The notes under the pieces: model-generated
The model's database searches: none
Seen by the model: the letters and a program-made list of their open reading frames with translations, nothing else
Told to the model about the DNA's origin: nothing
Program-made: the position numbers and the translations under genes
Shown: in pieces, positions 54,070 through 61,054 of the stretch
Layout: each line of letters begins with the position of its first letter
Position numbering within the stretch: the first letter of the stretch is position 1
NCBI GenBank assembly: GCA_965227875.1
Contig: OZ245783.1
Location: 2,666,001-2,730,000 of the forward strand
From: G965227875 sp965227875
Lineage (GTDB): Bacteria; Pseudomonadota; Alphaproteobacteria; Rhizobiales; JAJFHC01
Direction: 5' to 3'
Length of the DNA stretch: 64,000 nucleotides

Positions 54070-54693
54070 TTGTCCGAACAGCTCGACTATTATTTCTCGA
54101 TCGTTTCTCCGTGGGCCTATATCGGCCATGACGCATTCCACGAAATGGTGGCGCGGCGCGGGGTCGAGGTCGCCTACAAGCCTGTCGCGGTGCCCCGTGT
54201 GTTCGAGCAGACGGGTTCGCTGCCGCTGCCCAAGCGTCCGCCCTCGCGCCAGGCCCTGCGCTGGATGGAACTCCAGCGCTGGCGCGACAAGCGCGGCGTG
54301 CCTCTCAATCCCAAACCGGCCTACTGGCCCGGCGACTTCTCCACGGCCGACCGGATGGTCATCGCGCTGGTCGGGGACGGCGGCCGGCCTGCGGGCCTCA
54401 TCCGTGCCTTGCACCGGGCGATATGGGCGGAAGACCGCGACATGACGGACACCGCCCAGCTCGTGAGCGTGGCGGACGCCGCAGGCGAAAACGGCGCCGC
54501 GCTCCTCGAGAAAGCGGCCTCGCAGGAAACTGGCGCGATCTACGACAAGAACACCGACGATGCCATTGCCGCGGGATGTTTCGGCGTGCCGAGCTACGTA
54601 CGCGGCGGGGAGCTGTTCTGGGGTCAGGACAGGCTTGAAATACTCGAAGACGCCATCATGTGCGGGCGCGAGGCCTACACGTCGCTGGCGTGA
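54070..54693 (+). CDS. DsbA-family oxidoreductase, 2-hydroxychromene-2-carboxylate isomerase-like
   Basis: A 207-residue thioredoxin-fold protein of the kappa-GST/HCCA isomerase subgroup, with the start LDYYFSIVSPWAYIGHDAFHEMVAR, the KRPPSRQALRWMELQRW segment and the C-terminal AAGCFGVPSYVRGGELFWGQDRLE. No CxxC is present in the active-site loop, as expected for this glutathione-dependent isomerase group. TTG 54070 was chosen because GGGAG lies ten bases upstream; TTG 54061 is only one base from it. Position after the beta-oxidation genes suggests co-transcription but not a defined step. Confidence 0.88.
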   Translation: MSEQLDYYFSIVSPWAYIGHDAFHEMVARRGVEVAYKPVAVPRVFEQTGSLPLPKRPPSRQALRWMELQRWRDKRGVPLNPKPAYWPGDFSTADRMVIALVGDGGRPAGLIRALHRAIWAEDRDMTDTAQLVSVADAAGENGAALLEKAASQETGAIYDKNTDDAIAAGCFGVPSYVRGGELFWGQDRLEILEDAIMCGREAYTSLA

Positions 54694-54788
54694 TCCCGGC
54701 GCGCGATTTCTCCCTCGGTCGCTGACAGGACGGGCCGTGCGGTGATATACTTCGCACCTCGATGCGGAATGAATCGGTGAGGAGAGCC

Positions 54789-55205
54789 ATGACGTTTTCA
54801 CGCGCAGGAGTTCTGGCGGCAGCGGTGTTCGCCATGGGCGTGACGTTTGCGTCCGCCGAGAACGCTTCCGGACGCTACGCCATGAAGGAGGTGGACGACG
54901 GTCTGCTCCGGCTCGACACCCAGACCGGGTCGGTGTCCCACTGCCGCAAGCTGAACACCGCATGGACCTGCGAGGCCGTGGCCGACGATCGCATCGCCCT
55001 GCAGGACGAGATCACCCGGCTGCAGAACGAGAACGACGAGCTCCGCCGGAAGCTGGGGGAAAACCGAAAGCAGTCGTCGAAAACGGACAGCGCCCTGCCC
55101 ACCGACGAGGACCTCGACAAGGTCCTGGGCTTCATGGAACGCTTCATGCGCCGTTTCTTCGACTTCGCCAAATCCCTCCGCGATTCGATCGGCGAACAGG
55201 TCTGA
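54789..55205 (+). CDS. Exported coiled-coil protein, unknown function
   Basis: A 138-residue protein with a signal peptide (MTFSRAGVLAAAVFAMGVTFASAENA, cleavage after ASA near residue 22). The mature part has two cysteines (SHCRKLNTAWTCEAVADD), then a short coiled coil (LQDEITRLQNENDELRRKLGENR) and a C-terminal amphipathic helix (FMERFMRRFFDFAKSLRD). GGAGAG precedes the ATG. The family was not recognised. It is followed by hairpin-repeat array C. Confidence 0.7.
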   Translation: MTFSRAGVLAAAVFAMGVTFASAENASGRYAMKEVDDGLLRLDTQTGSVSHCRKLNTAWTCEAVADDRIALQDEITRLQNENDELRRKLGENRKQSSKTDSALPTDEDLDKVLGFMERFMRRFFDFAKSLRDSIGEQV

Positions 55206-55264
55206 CCCGCACACGTCACCAATCCGCGTCACACAGTCCTTCATCTGCCTCAGTCCGTCGTGCG

Positions 55265-55790
55265 CCATGGATTCCGGCTTCCGCCGGAAGTTCGGGGCAG
55301 TGAAGCTTCCCTCCACCGCATTCCTGACGAAAGTCAGGACCAATTAGCCTTACAACAGGCGATGCCCTCGCGGAGTATGTCCGATCGCCCGACACCCGCA
55401 TGTCTGCCGGCCTCCTGGATTCCGGCTTCCGCCGGAAATTCGAGGCGGTGAAGCTTCCCTCCACCGTATTCCTGACGAAAGTCAGGACCAATTAGCCTTA
55501 CAACAGGCGATGCCCTCGCGGAGTATGTCCGACCGCCCGACACGCGCATGTTTGCCTGCCTCATGGATTCCGGCTTCCGCCGGAAATTCGGGGCGGCGAA
55601 GTTTCCCTCCACCGAATTCCTGACGAAAGTCAGGACCCATTGGCCTTTCGGCACGCAACGCCCTCGCGGGGCGTGTCCGACCGCCCGATACGGGCACGTT
55701 TGCCGGCCTCATGGATTCCGGCTTTCGCCGGAAATTCGGTTTTGCGAAGCTTCCCCCTCACCGAAGTCCTGACGAAAGTCAGGAACCATT
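55265..55790. repeat. Intergenic hairpin-repeat array C (about 148-bp units)
   Basis: Four units with the hairpin TCCTGAC-GAAA-GTCAGGA at 55322, 55470, 55618 and 55767, spaced 148-149 bp. Each is preceded by TTCCGGC-TTCC-GCCGGAA (55272 and later copies). The loop GAAA is the reverse complement of the TTTC loop in array A, so the arrays carry the same stem in opposite orientation. It fills most of the 622 bp between the coiled-coil protein gene and the esterase gene stop. Confidence 0.92.
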
Positions 55791-55827
55791 GGCGTTCCGG
55801 CCCGAATGGTCCAGGCCGGGTCCTCGC

Positions 55828-56772
55828 TCAGAGGCGGTTGAGGAAGCCCTCGATGCGGGTGAGACCCTGTTCGGCGAGCCGGCCGGTGAAGGCGATGAAA
55901 ACATGCGCGCCGCCGGGGTAGACCTCGAGGTCGGCCCGGTTGCCGCTGGCCGTCCATCGCGCGGCCATGAAGAGCGTGTCGTCGACCAGCGGGTCGCGTG
56001 TGCCGACGACGAAGAGCGCGGGTGGCAGGCCGGAAAGGTCGGCATGGATCGGCGAGACGTCGGGATCCGACGCGTCCCCGTTCTGCCCGAGGAAATGCGT
56101 CGTGAACATCGTGATGTCGCGGGTGTTGAGGATAAGCTTCTCCGTGCCCCAGCGCCGCACGCTCGGGCTCAGTGCGAGGTCGTAGCACCCGGCCGTCAGG
56201 TTGGCGCCGTGGAACGGCGTGAGGCCGTGGCGGTCTCGCAGGCGCAGCAGGGTGACCACGCTCAGATGGGCGCCGGCGGATTCGCCGCCGATGAACAGCC
56301 GGCCGGTGTTGAATCTCCTGCCGCCTTCGCCGAGAAGCCAGAGCGCCGCCGCCTCGCAGTCGTCCGGGGCGGCCGGGTACGGGTGCTCGGGCGCGAGCCT
56401 GTAGTCGACCGAGATGACCGCCACGTTGCAGGCGCGCGCGAGACGCTCGAGCCGCGGGTCCTGCTCTTCCGGCGATCCCAGCACCCAGCCGCCGCCGTGG
56501 ATATGCAGGTAGACGCCTGTGGTGCCGCCCGGATCGATGATGCGCAGCGGCAGCGGGCCGCCGGGACCGTCTACGGTCTCTACCGTGGCCAGTTCCGAAT
56601 GCGGTGCGAGCGGAAAGGGTCCCAGCCCTTGCTTGCGCAGCTCGCGGACTTTCGCCGGCGGCATCGACCACTGGTCGTAGTCGGCGAGCCTTTCGACGAT
56701 CGCGGCGTTGATTGCGCGGGTCTCCGCGTCGATGGAGTCGTCATCGAAATGAACGGGGTCGATGGTGATCAC
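55828..56772 (-). CDS. Alpha/beta hydrolase, hormone-sensitive lipase family
   Basis: Esterase/lipase of 314 residues. The HSL oxyanion motif HIHGGGWVLGS, the nucleophile elbow GGESAGAHLS and the acid/histidine region (VVGTRDPLVDDTLF; PGGAHVFIAF) are all visible. The start is taken as GTG 56772 (VITIDPVHFDDD), which gives a normal HSL length. A longer frame runs to 57045 but would contain the terminator-like hairpin at 56884-56920 and lacks family similarity, so it is not used. Confidence 0.9.
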   Translation of the reverse strand: MITIDPVHFDDDSIDAETRAINAAIVERLADYDQWSMPPAKVRELRKQGLGPFPLAPHSELATVETVDGPGGPLPLRIIDPGGTTGVYLHIHGGGWVLGSPEEQDPRLERLARACNVAVISVDYRLAPEHPYPAAPDDCEAAALWLLGEGGRRFNTGRLFIGGESAGAHLSVVTLLRLRDRHGLTPFHGANLTAGCYDLALSPSVRRWGTEKLILNTRDITMFTTHFLGQNGDASDPDVSPIHADLSGLPPALFVVGTRDPLVDDTLFMAARWTASGNRADLEVYPGGAHVFIAFTGRLAEQGLTRIEGFLNRL

Positions 56773-56883
56773 GGCGAACTGTTCCGGGTGTGAGGGGCGA
56801 CGGGGCCGGGTGACCACGTCTTGGTACTCCAAGCCGGCCTCATGGTCCAGCCGGGCGCGGATCAGGCCGGCCCCGATCCGGAC

Positions 56884-56920
56884 AAAAAAAGAGCCCGCTC
56901 CGTACTCCAGGAGCGGGCTC
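56884..56920 (-). terminator. Strong intrinsic terminator-like hairpin (minus strand)
   Basis: Read on the minus strand, a perfect 11-bp stem GAGCCCGCTCC/GGAGCGGGCTC with an 8-base loop is followed directly by TTTTTTT. No annotated minus-strand gene ends before it; the next minus gene to the right is beyond yjbQ. It is 112 bp upstream of the esterase GTG, so it ends either a short unannotated RNA or an attenuated leader of the esterase. Confidence 0.8.
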
Positions 56921-57217
56921 CGCGTCGCGCCGCCTCGAACATACGCAATACTCACAGCGCGGACACTTCCGCCCACAACAGGGGCGGCAAGCCGGATATC
57001 TTGGCTGGAGCGCCGACAGGAGTTATGTCGTTGACCGGTCTGCACTGGCCGGGGTTCTCATTCCCCTCTGCCCCGGATCAGAAGCGGACCGAAGTCCCGA
57101 GTAGTCGAGAACAAAGGCGCGTAAAGGGCGGAAACGGGGCTGAAACGGGGCGATTGAGGGTCACCAGTGTGAAGTCCGGACCGGCGAGTACAGTCGGTCG
57201 GAAGAAGGGTCGAAAGC
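56921..57217. other. Gene-free stretch upstream of the terminator and of yjbQ
   Basis: About 300 bp with no gene I can support. It should hold the yjbQ promoter on the plus strand and, on the minus strand, whatever transcript ends at the 56884-56920 terminator. I compared it by eye with SRP RNA, RNase P RNA, tmRNA and 6S RNA and found no convincing match. Confidence 0.4.
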
Positions 57218-57667
57218 ATGCATGAAAACAAGGGGATAGAGCGAATTTCCCAATGTTCCGGCGAACTGGTCGTGGAAACGCCGGGCAAGGCGCTGTGCGA
57301 CGTCACGGCACAGGTGTCCGGCTGGCTGTCCGGTCACGCCGCACAGGAGGGACTGCTGACGGTTTTCGTAAGGCACACGTCCGCCTCCCTCACGATCCAG
57401 GAGAACGCGGACCCGGACGTCCAGCACGATCTCGATGAGGCGCTCGCGCGCCTGGCGCCCGAGACCCATCCCTACCGCCACGGCAGCGAGGGCCCGGACG
57501 ACATGCCCGCCCATATCCGGTCCGCGCTGACGGACGTGAGCCTGTCGATACCGGTCCTCGACGGCCACATGAGACTGGGCACATGGCAGGGCATCTATCT
57601 CTGGGAACACCGCGCCAGGCCGCACCGGCGCCGGATCGCGCTTCATTTTATGGGAACACTGTCATGA
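57218..57667 (+). CDS. yjbQ: YjbQ (UPF0047) family protein
   Basis: A 149-residue protein of the YjbQ/UPF0047 family, some members of which have thiamine phosphate synthase activity in vitro. Conserved segments are GLLTVFVRHTSASLTIQENADPDVQHDLD, the histidine/aspartate metal site region, DMPAHIRSALTDVSLSIPV, and the C-terminal LGTWQGIYLWEHR. The physiological role is unclear. It is the only plus-strand gene between the esterase and the minus-strand kinase cluster. Confidence 0.95.
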   Translation: MHENKGIERISQCSGELVVETPGKALCDVTAQVSGWLSGHAAQEGLLTVFVRHTSASLTIQENADPDVQHDLDEALARLAPETHPYRHGSEGPDDMPAHIRSALTDVSLSIPVLDGHMRLGTWQGIYLWEHRARPHRRRIALHFMGTLS

Positions 57668-57682
57668 GCCTGCCGGCGCGTG

Positions 57683-57958
57683 TCAGCAGGTCTCGATGAG
57701 GTCTTCTTCCATCATGCCGTCGATCAGGTCCTTCACGTCCCGCTTGATCGTCGACTTTTTCGTGTCCGGGAACGCGTCATGAAGAACGGCGACGACTTCC
57801 CTGATCGTCATCCGGCGTTCCAGGAGCTCCCAGACCGCCGCGCTGACGGCATTCAGCTTGTGGATGGATCCGTTCGTCTCGTCGATGAGGAACATCTCGT
57901 CGTCGACGCGCCGGCTCCGTACGTCGCTGCGCCGAATGATTGCGGTGTCCAGTTTCAT
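57683..57958 (-). CDS. PqqD-family peptide chaperone (HPr-rel-A type)
   Basis: A 91-residue winged-helix-like protein of the PqqD superfamily (VDDEMFLIDETNGSIHKLNAVSAAVWELLERRMTIREVV). PqqD domains bind leader regions of ribosomally made peptides and present them to modifying enzymes. A subfamily is known to pair with HPr-kinase-related proteins. Its start overlaps the stop of the kinase gene (ATGA), so the two proteins are made together. Presumed partner peptide: the Lys-Ser protein upstream (inference). Confidence 0.88.
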   Translation of the reverse strand: MKLDTAIIRRSDVRSRRVDDEMFLIDETNGSIHKLNAVSAAVWELLERRMTIREVVAVLHDAFPDTKKSTIKRDVKDLIDGMMEEDLIETC

Positions 57959-58950
57959 GTCCCGAACTCGCGTTCGAGCAACTCGATGGCGTCGAGGCCC
58001 TTGCTGTAGGTCAGGCGGAAATTGCGAGACCTCTCCACGATCCCGTGCATTCGCTCGAAGATCTCGGTGGGGAAATCCCGGCGCCGGGAGTTCTGGCTGA
58101 TGACCTCGCTGAGCATTTCGCTGTCGCTCAGGGGCTCCAGACTCGCTTTGCCCTTCTTTTTCCGGTCGAGCAGCACGAACCCGTCAATCGGCGCGGCCTC
58201 GCCGTGACGCGCGAGTTCGCCATCCTCCAGTGCGAGATACATGTATTGGTGATTGTGAATGCCCGTGCGTGACTTGATGAAGGCCCGCGCGCAGGGTGGA
58301 AGCGTGTCCGGCAACGGCAGCCTGAGCCGCGGCTGAAAGCCTGCCGACATGCCGCTCCCGTCCTCCCCGGTCAGTTCGAGAATGTCGTCCGAGTACACCT
58401 TGTGACCGCGGGCGGCGATTTGTGCGGTGAGTGTGCTCTTGCCGGCCTTGGCGAGGCAGGGGAAGACGACGAGGCCCTGGCCGAACCGGGAAGCGGCCGC
58501 GTGCAGGCAGAGATGTGTCTCCTGCTCGTGCAGGTACCATCCGATGAAGTCGTAGTGGAAACTGCACATCGCCTCCATCACGGTCGTGATCTTGTATGAG
58601 CGCTTGTATGCGGAGTGGGGCGCCCAGGGCGTTTTCCAGCGGTAGACGCCCTTCTTGCGCGAGACGACGATGGCATCGTCTCCCGGCGCCTCGGTCGGCC
58701 GGGCCTCGACCGTCCAGCCGCTCAGCAATGTGCCGAAACAGCGTCGGAAGTCCTCGCAGTCGACGAAATCGACGGGTGTCGAGAGTCCATCGAGGCGAAC
58801 GCGAACAATGCCGCTGTCGTTCGAGGGACCTTCATTTTCGATTGTGTTTTCCGAGTGCCGCATTCTGGTTTGCCGGTGCCGTGCAACGCTCCGTTTCGGT
58901 CCGGGAGACTGCGAGAACCGTGGAGGTTCTCGCAGTTCGGTTCGTGTCAT
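57955..58950 (-). CDS. HPr-kinase-related protein kinase
   Basis: A 331-residue protein whose second half resembles the HPr kinase/phosphorylase fold. The catalytic histidine region reads CLHAAASRFGQGLVVFP (His150), the P-loop is CLAKAGKSTLTA (GKS at 170-172, with the first Gly of the usual pattern replaced by Cys), and the Walker B-like acids are in VYSDDILEL (187-189). HPr kinases phosphorylate serine. ATG 58863 is an alternative start giving 302 residues; neither has a clear ribosome-binding site. It lies 62 bp after the Lys-Ser peptide gene and overlaps the PqqD gene. A substrate protein is not proven. Confidence 0.85.
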   Translation of the reverse strand: MTRTELREPPRFSQSPGPKRSVARHRQTRMRHSENTIENEGPSNDSGIVRVRLDGLSTPVDFVDCEDFRRCFGTLLSGWTVEARPTEAPGDDAIVVSRKKGVYRWKTPWAPHSAYKRSYKITTVMEAMCSFHYDFIGWYLHEQETHLCLHAAASRFGQGLVVFPCLAKAGKSTLTAQIAARGHKVYSDDILELTGEDGSGMSAGFQPRLRLPLPDTLPPCARAFIKSRTGIHNHQYMYLALEDGELARHGEAAPIDGFVLLDRKKKGKASLEPLSDSEMLSEVISQNSRRRDFPTEIFERMHGIVERSRNFRLTYSKGLDAIELLEREFGT

Positions 58951-59012
58951 GTCACCGCATTCAGGAGATCAGCACTCTGCAGACTGCAGGCTGACCCCCG
59001 ATTGCGGACATG

Positions 59013-59363
59013 TCAGTGACGCTTCTTCGAATGCCTGCGCCGGCGGCCGGAGCTATGCGAACGGCTCTTCGACTTGCTCTTGCTCTTCGACTTGCTCTTG
59101 CTCTTCGACTTGCTCTTGCTCTTCGACTTGCTCTTGCTCTTCGACTTGCTCTTGCTCTTCGACTTGCTCTTGCTCTTCGATTTCGACTTCTTGCGGCGCC
59201 TACCCGCTTCGGCTTCGCTCAGGGTGGCGAGTGTCGGCAGTACATATCCGGCGGCGCCGAACAGGCCGAGCCTGATGAGCATTGCGCGGCGGGAGATACC
59301 GGTCTCTTCGTCCACGCTGTCGATTTCTGTCTCAATCTGGTTCTGTGTCTTTTTGTCGTTCAT
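59013..59363 (-). CDS. Tat-exported protein with poly(Lys-Ser) tail
   Basis: A 116-residue protein. The N-terminal region has a twin-arginine motif SRRAMLIRL (residues 24-32), a hydrophobic stretch and an AEA cleavage site (near residue 53). The predicted mature part is 63 residues with 33 Lys/Arg, 25 Ser, 3 His and 2 Gly, and no acidic residue: GRRRK, 21 Lys-Ser pairs, RSHSSG and a basic end HSKKRH. GGAGG lies ten bases before the ATG. It immediately precedes the HPr-kinase-like and PqqD genes. The serines are plausible kinase targets; I know of no characterised family with this tail. Function is unknown. Confidence 0.85.
   Translation of the reverse strand: MNDKKTQNQIETEIDSVDEETGISRRAMLIRLGLFGAAGYVLPTLATLSEAEAGRRRKKSKSKSKSKSKSKSKSKSKSKSKSKSKSKSKSKSKSKSKSKSRSHSSGRRRRHSKKRH
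59064..59189 (-). repeat. 18-bp tandem repeat encoding the Lys-Ser tail
   Basis: Six exact and flanking partial copies of an 18-bp unit, read in coding direction as AAGAGCAAGAGCAAGTCG, spell (Lys-Ser)3 each; the whole tract encodes 21 Lys-Ser pairs. Codon choice is the same in every unit (AGC, AGC, TCG), showing copy expansion by slippage rather than independent codon choice. Confidence 0.95.
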
Positions 59364-59481
59364 TTTCCGACGTCCTCCAACAGGTTATGCGGCCTCCCCG
59401 TGGACTCCTGCTCACGCTTTGCGAGAACCATGCCAGTCTAGGGGCCACATCGCTGTCGGCCAAACACATGATTGATGAAGA

Positions 59482-59492
59482 GTTAATGAACG
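59482..59492 (-). promoter_or_regulatory. Shared motif CGTTCATTAAC, copy 1
   Basis: On the minus strand CGTTCATTAAC lies 119 bp upstream of the Lys-Ser gene start and is followed by CTCTTCATCAA, giving TTAA-N7-TCAA, one base off a CtrA-type TTAA-N7-TTAA site. An identical 11-mer lies upstream of the neighbouring outer-membrane gene (61001-61011). Confidence 0.3.
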
Positions 59493-59589
59493 AGAACACA
59501 CGCAAACCTGCGGTTCGGCCGGATTTCAGCCGAATACCGGCCTCGCTGGCGAAATGTAGGTTCACGGTCTTGTGACTGATCGGGCGAGA

Positions 59590-60834
59590 CTATCTACTGA
59601 CTTTCATGCCGGCGACGATCCGATTGGATGAAAAGTCGTCTCCGTCGAAATCGCTCACGAGCTGTTCGTATTCGTACTGCAGATTGAAGCGAAGGTACTT
59701 GTCGTAGGCATACTCGAGCCCGACGCGGCCGAGATAGGTCCTGTCCTTGTCCGTCGTGTTCCGGAAATGCTCTTCCGTGTAACGCGCGAGGCCGTACAGA
59801 AGAACGTTCTCCCGGAGGGCATGGTCGACCCGCGCGGAAAAGGTGCGTTTGACCTCTGCCGAAACGTCGGAGATGTCGCTCTCCTCGATCTCGGTTTCGG
59901 CCTCGAGGGTCAGGGCCGTGTCGTCCGTCGCCTGCCACTTGATCCAGGCGTCGAGCGTCGGCACGAGCACCGTATCGAACGTGGCCTCGTCGAAATTCTG
60001 CCGCCGGACGCCTGCGGCGACCTTGGCCTCGAGGTTGTCGGCGAGTCTGATTTCGGCGCCCGCGAACACGCCGTACCCATGCGATCCGCGCAGGTTGTCG
60101 GACGTGTCCATGCGCTGTTCATAGTCCCGTTCGTTGTATGACCCTTCCACGAATGCGGTCAGTCGGGTGTTGACCTCGTAGGAGGCCCGCAGGCGTGCTT
60201 CGTAGTGCACGTAGTCTTCATCGTCCGTGACGATCCCCGAACCGTCGTCGTAACTGTCGTTCTCGGTGGTGCTGTCCTCGATCAGGCCCTTGAGCCTGAA
60301 GGTCGCCTTGCCGATCTCCTGTGTGATGGACGGAGCGAGATAGACGATGTCTTCGTTGTCCTTCTCCGACGGATCGTCCGGTTCGTTCGGGTCGTTCTCG
60401 TTCTGCTTGAAGTGCGAGGCTCCAGCGTCCAGTTCGATTTTCGTCCTGTCCGTCACATCGAGAGTGACGATCGTGTAGCCGTCGAGATAGGTCGTGTTTT
60501 CGGTGTCTGCCGACGCGTAGATTTCCTGGGAGCCGCGCAGATCGACATAGATTTCGTTTCGGTCCCAGTCCGTCTGGAGCTTTACGCGGGCCTCGGCCTC
60601 CGTGAAGCCATCCTCCTTGGCCGGGTCGCCGTCTTCGCGGGCGTCGTCTGTGTAGCCTCCGGAGATCTCGAAGGACGGCTTCATGATGAATTCGCCAACT
60701 TTCATGCCGTCGGGACGATATTCGTCGGGGAACCGAAAGCCCGAAGGCCCGGAAATGTCGGCCTCACCGCTCCATGTCGCCACCGGCGCCAGGACGGTGG
60801 CCATGACGAGACCCCGGAGAATTGGAAAACGCAT
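59590..60834 (-). CDS. Outer-membrane beta-barrel protein
   Basis: A 414-residue protein with a signal peptide (MRFPILRGLVMATVLAPVATWSG) and a strongly acidic N-terminal segment (DDAREDGDPAKEDG) before alternating barrel strands such as VKLQTDWDRNEIYVDLRGSQE, YEARLRASYEVNTRLTAFVEGSY and a terminal FSSNRIVAGMKVSR. It resembles outer-membrane barrels seen near exopolysaccharide loci but is not identified further. The start at 60834 is six bases after GGTGGGG. It lies upstream of the Lys-Ser gene, same strand, with 226 bp between, so it may be co-regulated rather than co-transcribed. Confidence 0.78.
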   Translation of the reverse strand: MRFPILRGLVMATVLAPVATWSGEADISGPSGFRFPDEYRPDGMKVGEFIMKPSFEISGGYTDDAREDGDPAKEDGFTEAEARVKLQTDWDRNEIYVDLRGSQEIYASADTENTTYLDGYTIVTLDVTDRTKIELDAGASHFKQNENDPNEPDDPSEKDNEDIVYLAPSITQEIGKATFRLKGLIEDSTTENDSYDDGSGIVTDDEDYVHYEARLRASYEVNTRLTAFVEGSYNERDYEQRMDTSDNLRGSHGYGVFAGAEIRLADNLEAKVAAGVRRQNFDEATFDTVLVPTLDAWIKWQATDDTALTLEAETEIEESDISDVSAEVKRTFSARVDHALRENVLLYGLARYTEEHFRNTTDKDRTYLGRVGLEYAYDKYLRFNLQYEYEQLVSDFDGDDFSSNRIVAGMKVSR

Positions 60835-61000
60835 ACTCATCCCCACCAACGCAAGACCGTCGCCATCCGCAGAGCGAAGCCGTTCCGCGGATTGCGCGAA
60901 CGGACCCTTGGGCCGATCCGGCATGAGGGTCAAACAGGCCCGGTGCCGGATTCGCGCCAGTCCATTGTGACGGGTCAGCCTTTACGAAGTGTGACTCTTG

Positions 61001-61011
61001 GTTAATGAACG
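61001..61011 (-). promoter_or_regulatory. Shared motif CGTTCATTAAC, copy 2
   Basis: Identical to the 11-mer at 59482-59492, located 167 bp upstream of the outer-membrane barrel start. The two copies suggest a common regulator of the barrel gene and the Lys-Ser operon, but an 11-base match alone is weak. Confidence 0.3.
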
Positions 61012-61054
61012 GTATGCCGTATGCCGGAGGAGACGCGCCGGCTGTGGCCCTTAG

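Noticed and set aside
35326..55790. Tandem arrays as possible CRISPR loci
   Set aside because: Units of 106-168 bp are near identical along their whole length, with hairpins and no unique spacers, and no cas genes are present.
56773..57045. N-terminal extension of the esterase to ATG 57045
   Set aside because: The extension contains the terminator hairpin, does not resemble the HSL family and would make the protein unusually long.
56884..57060. 6S RNA, SRP RNA, RNase P RNA or tmRNA ending at the orphan terminator
   Set aside because: None of the conserved core sequences could be recognised by eye; left as an unknown small RNA or attenuator.
59013..59441. Plus-strand Leu/Ala-rich frames across the Lys-Ser repeat
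   Set aside because: They are antisense readings of the 18-bp repeat; only the minus frame has a ribosome-binding site, a Tat signal and fitting neighbours.
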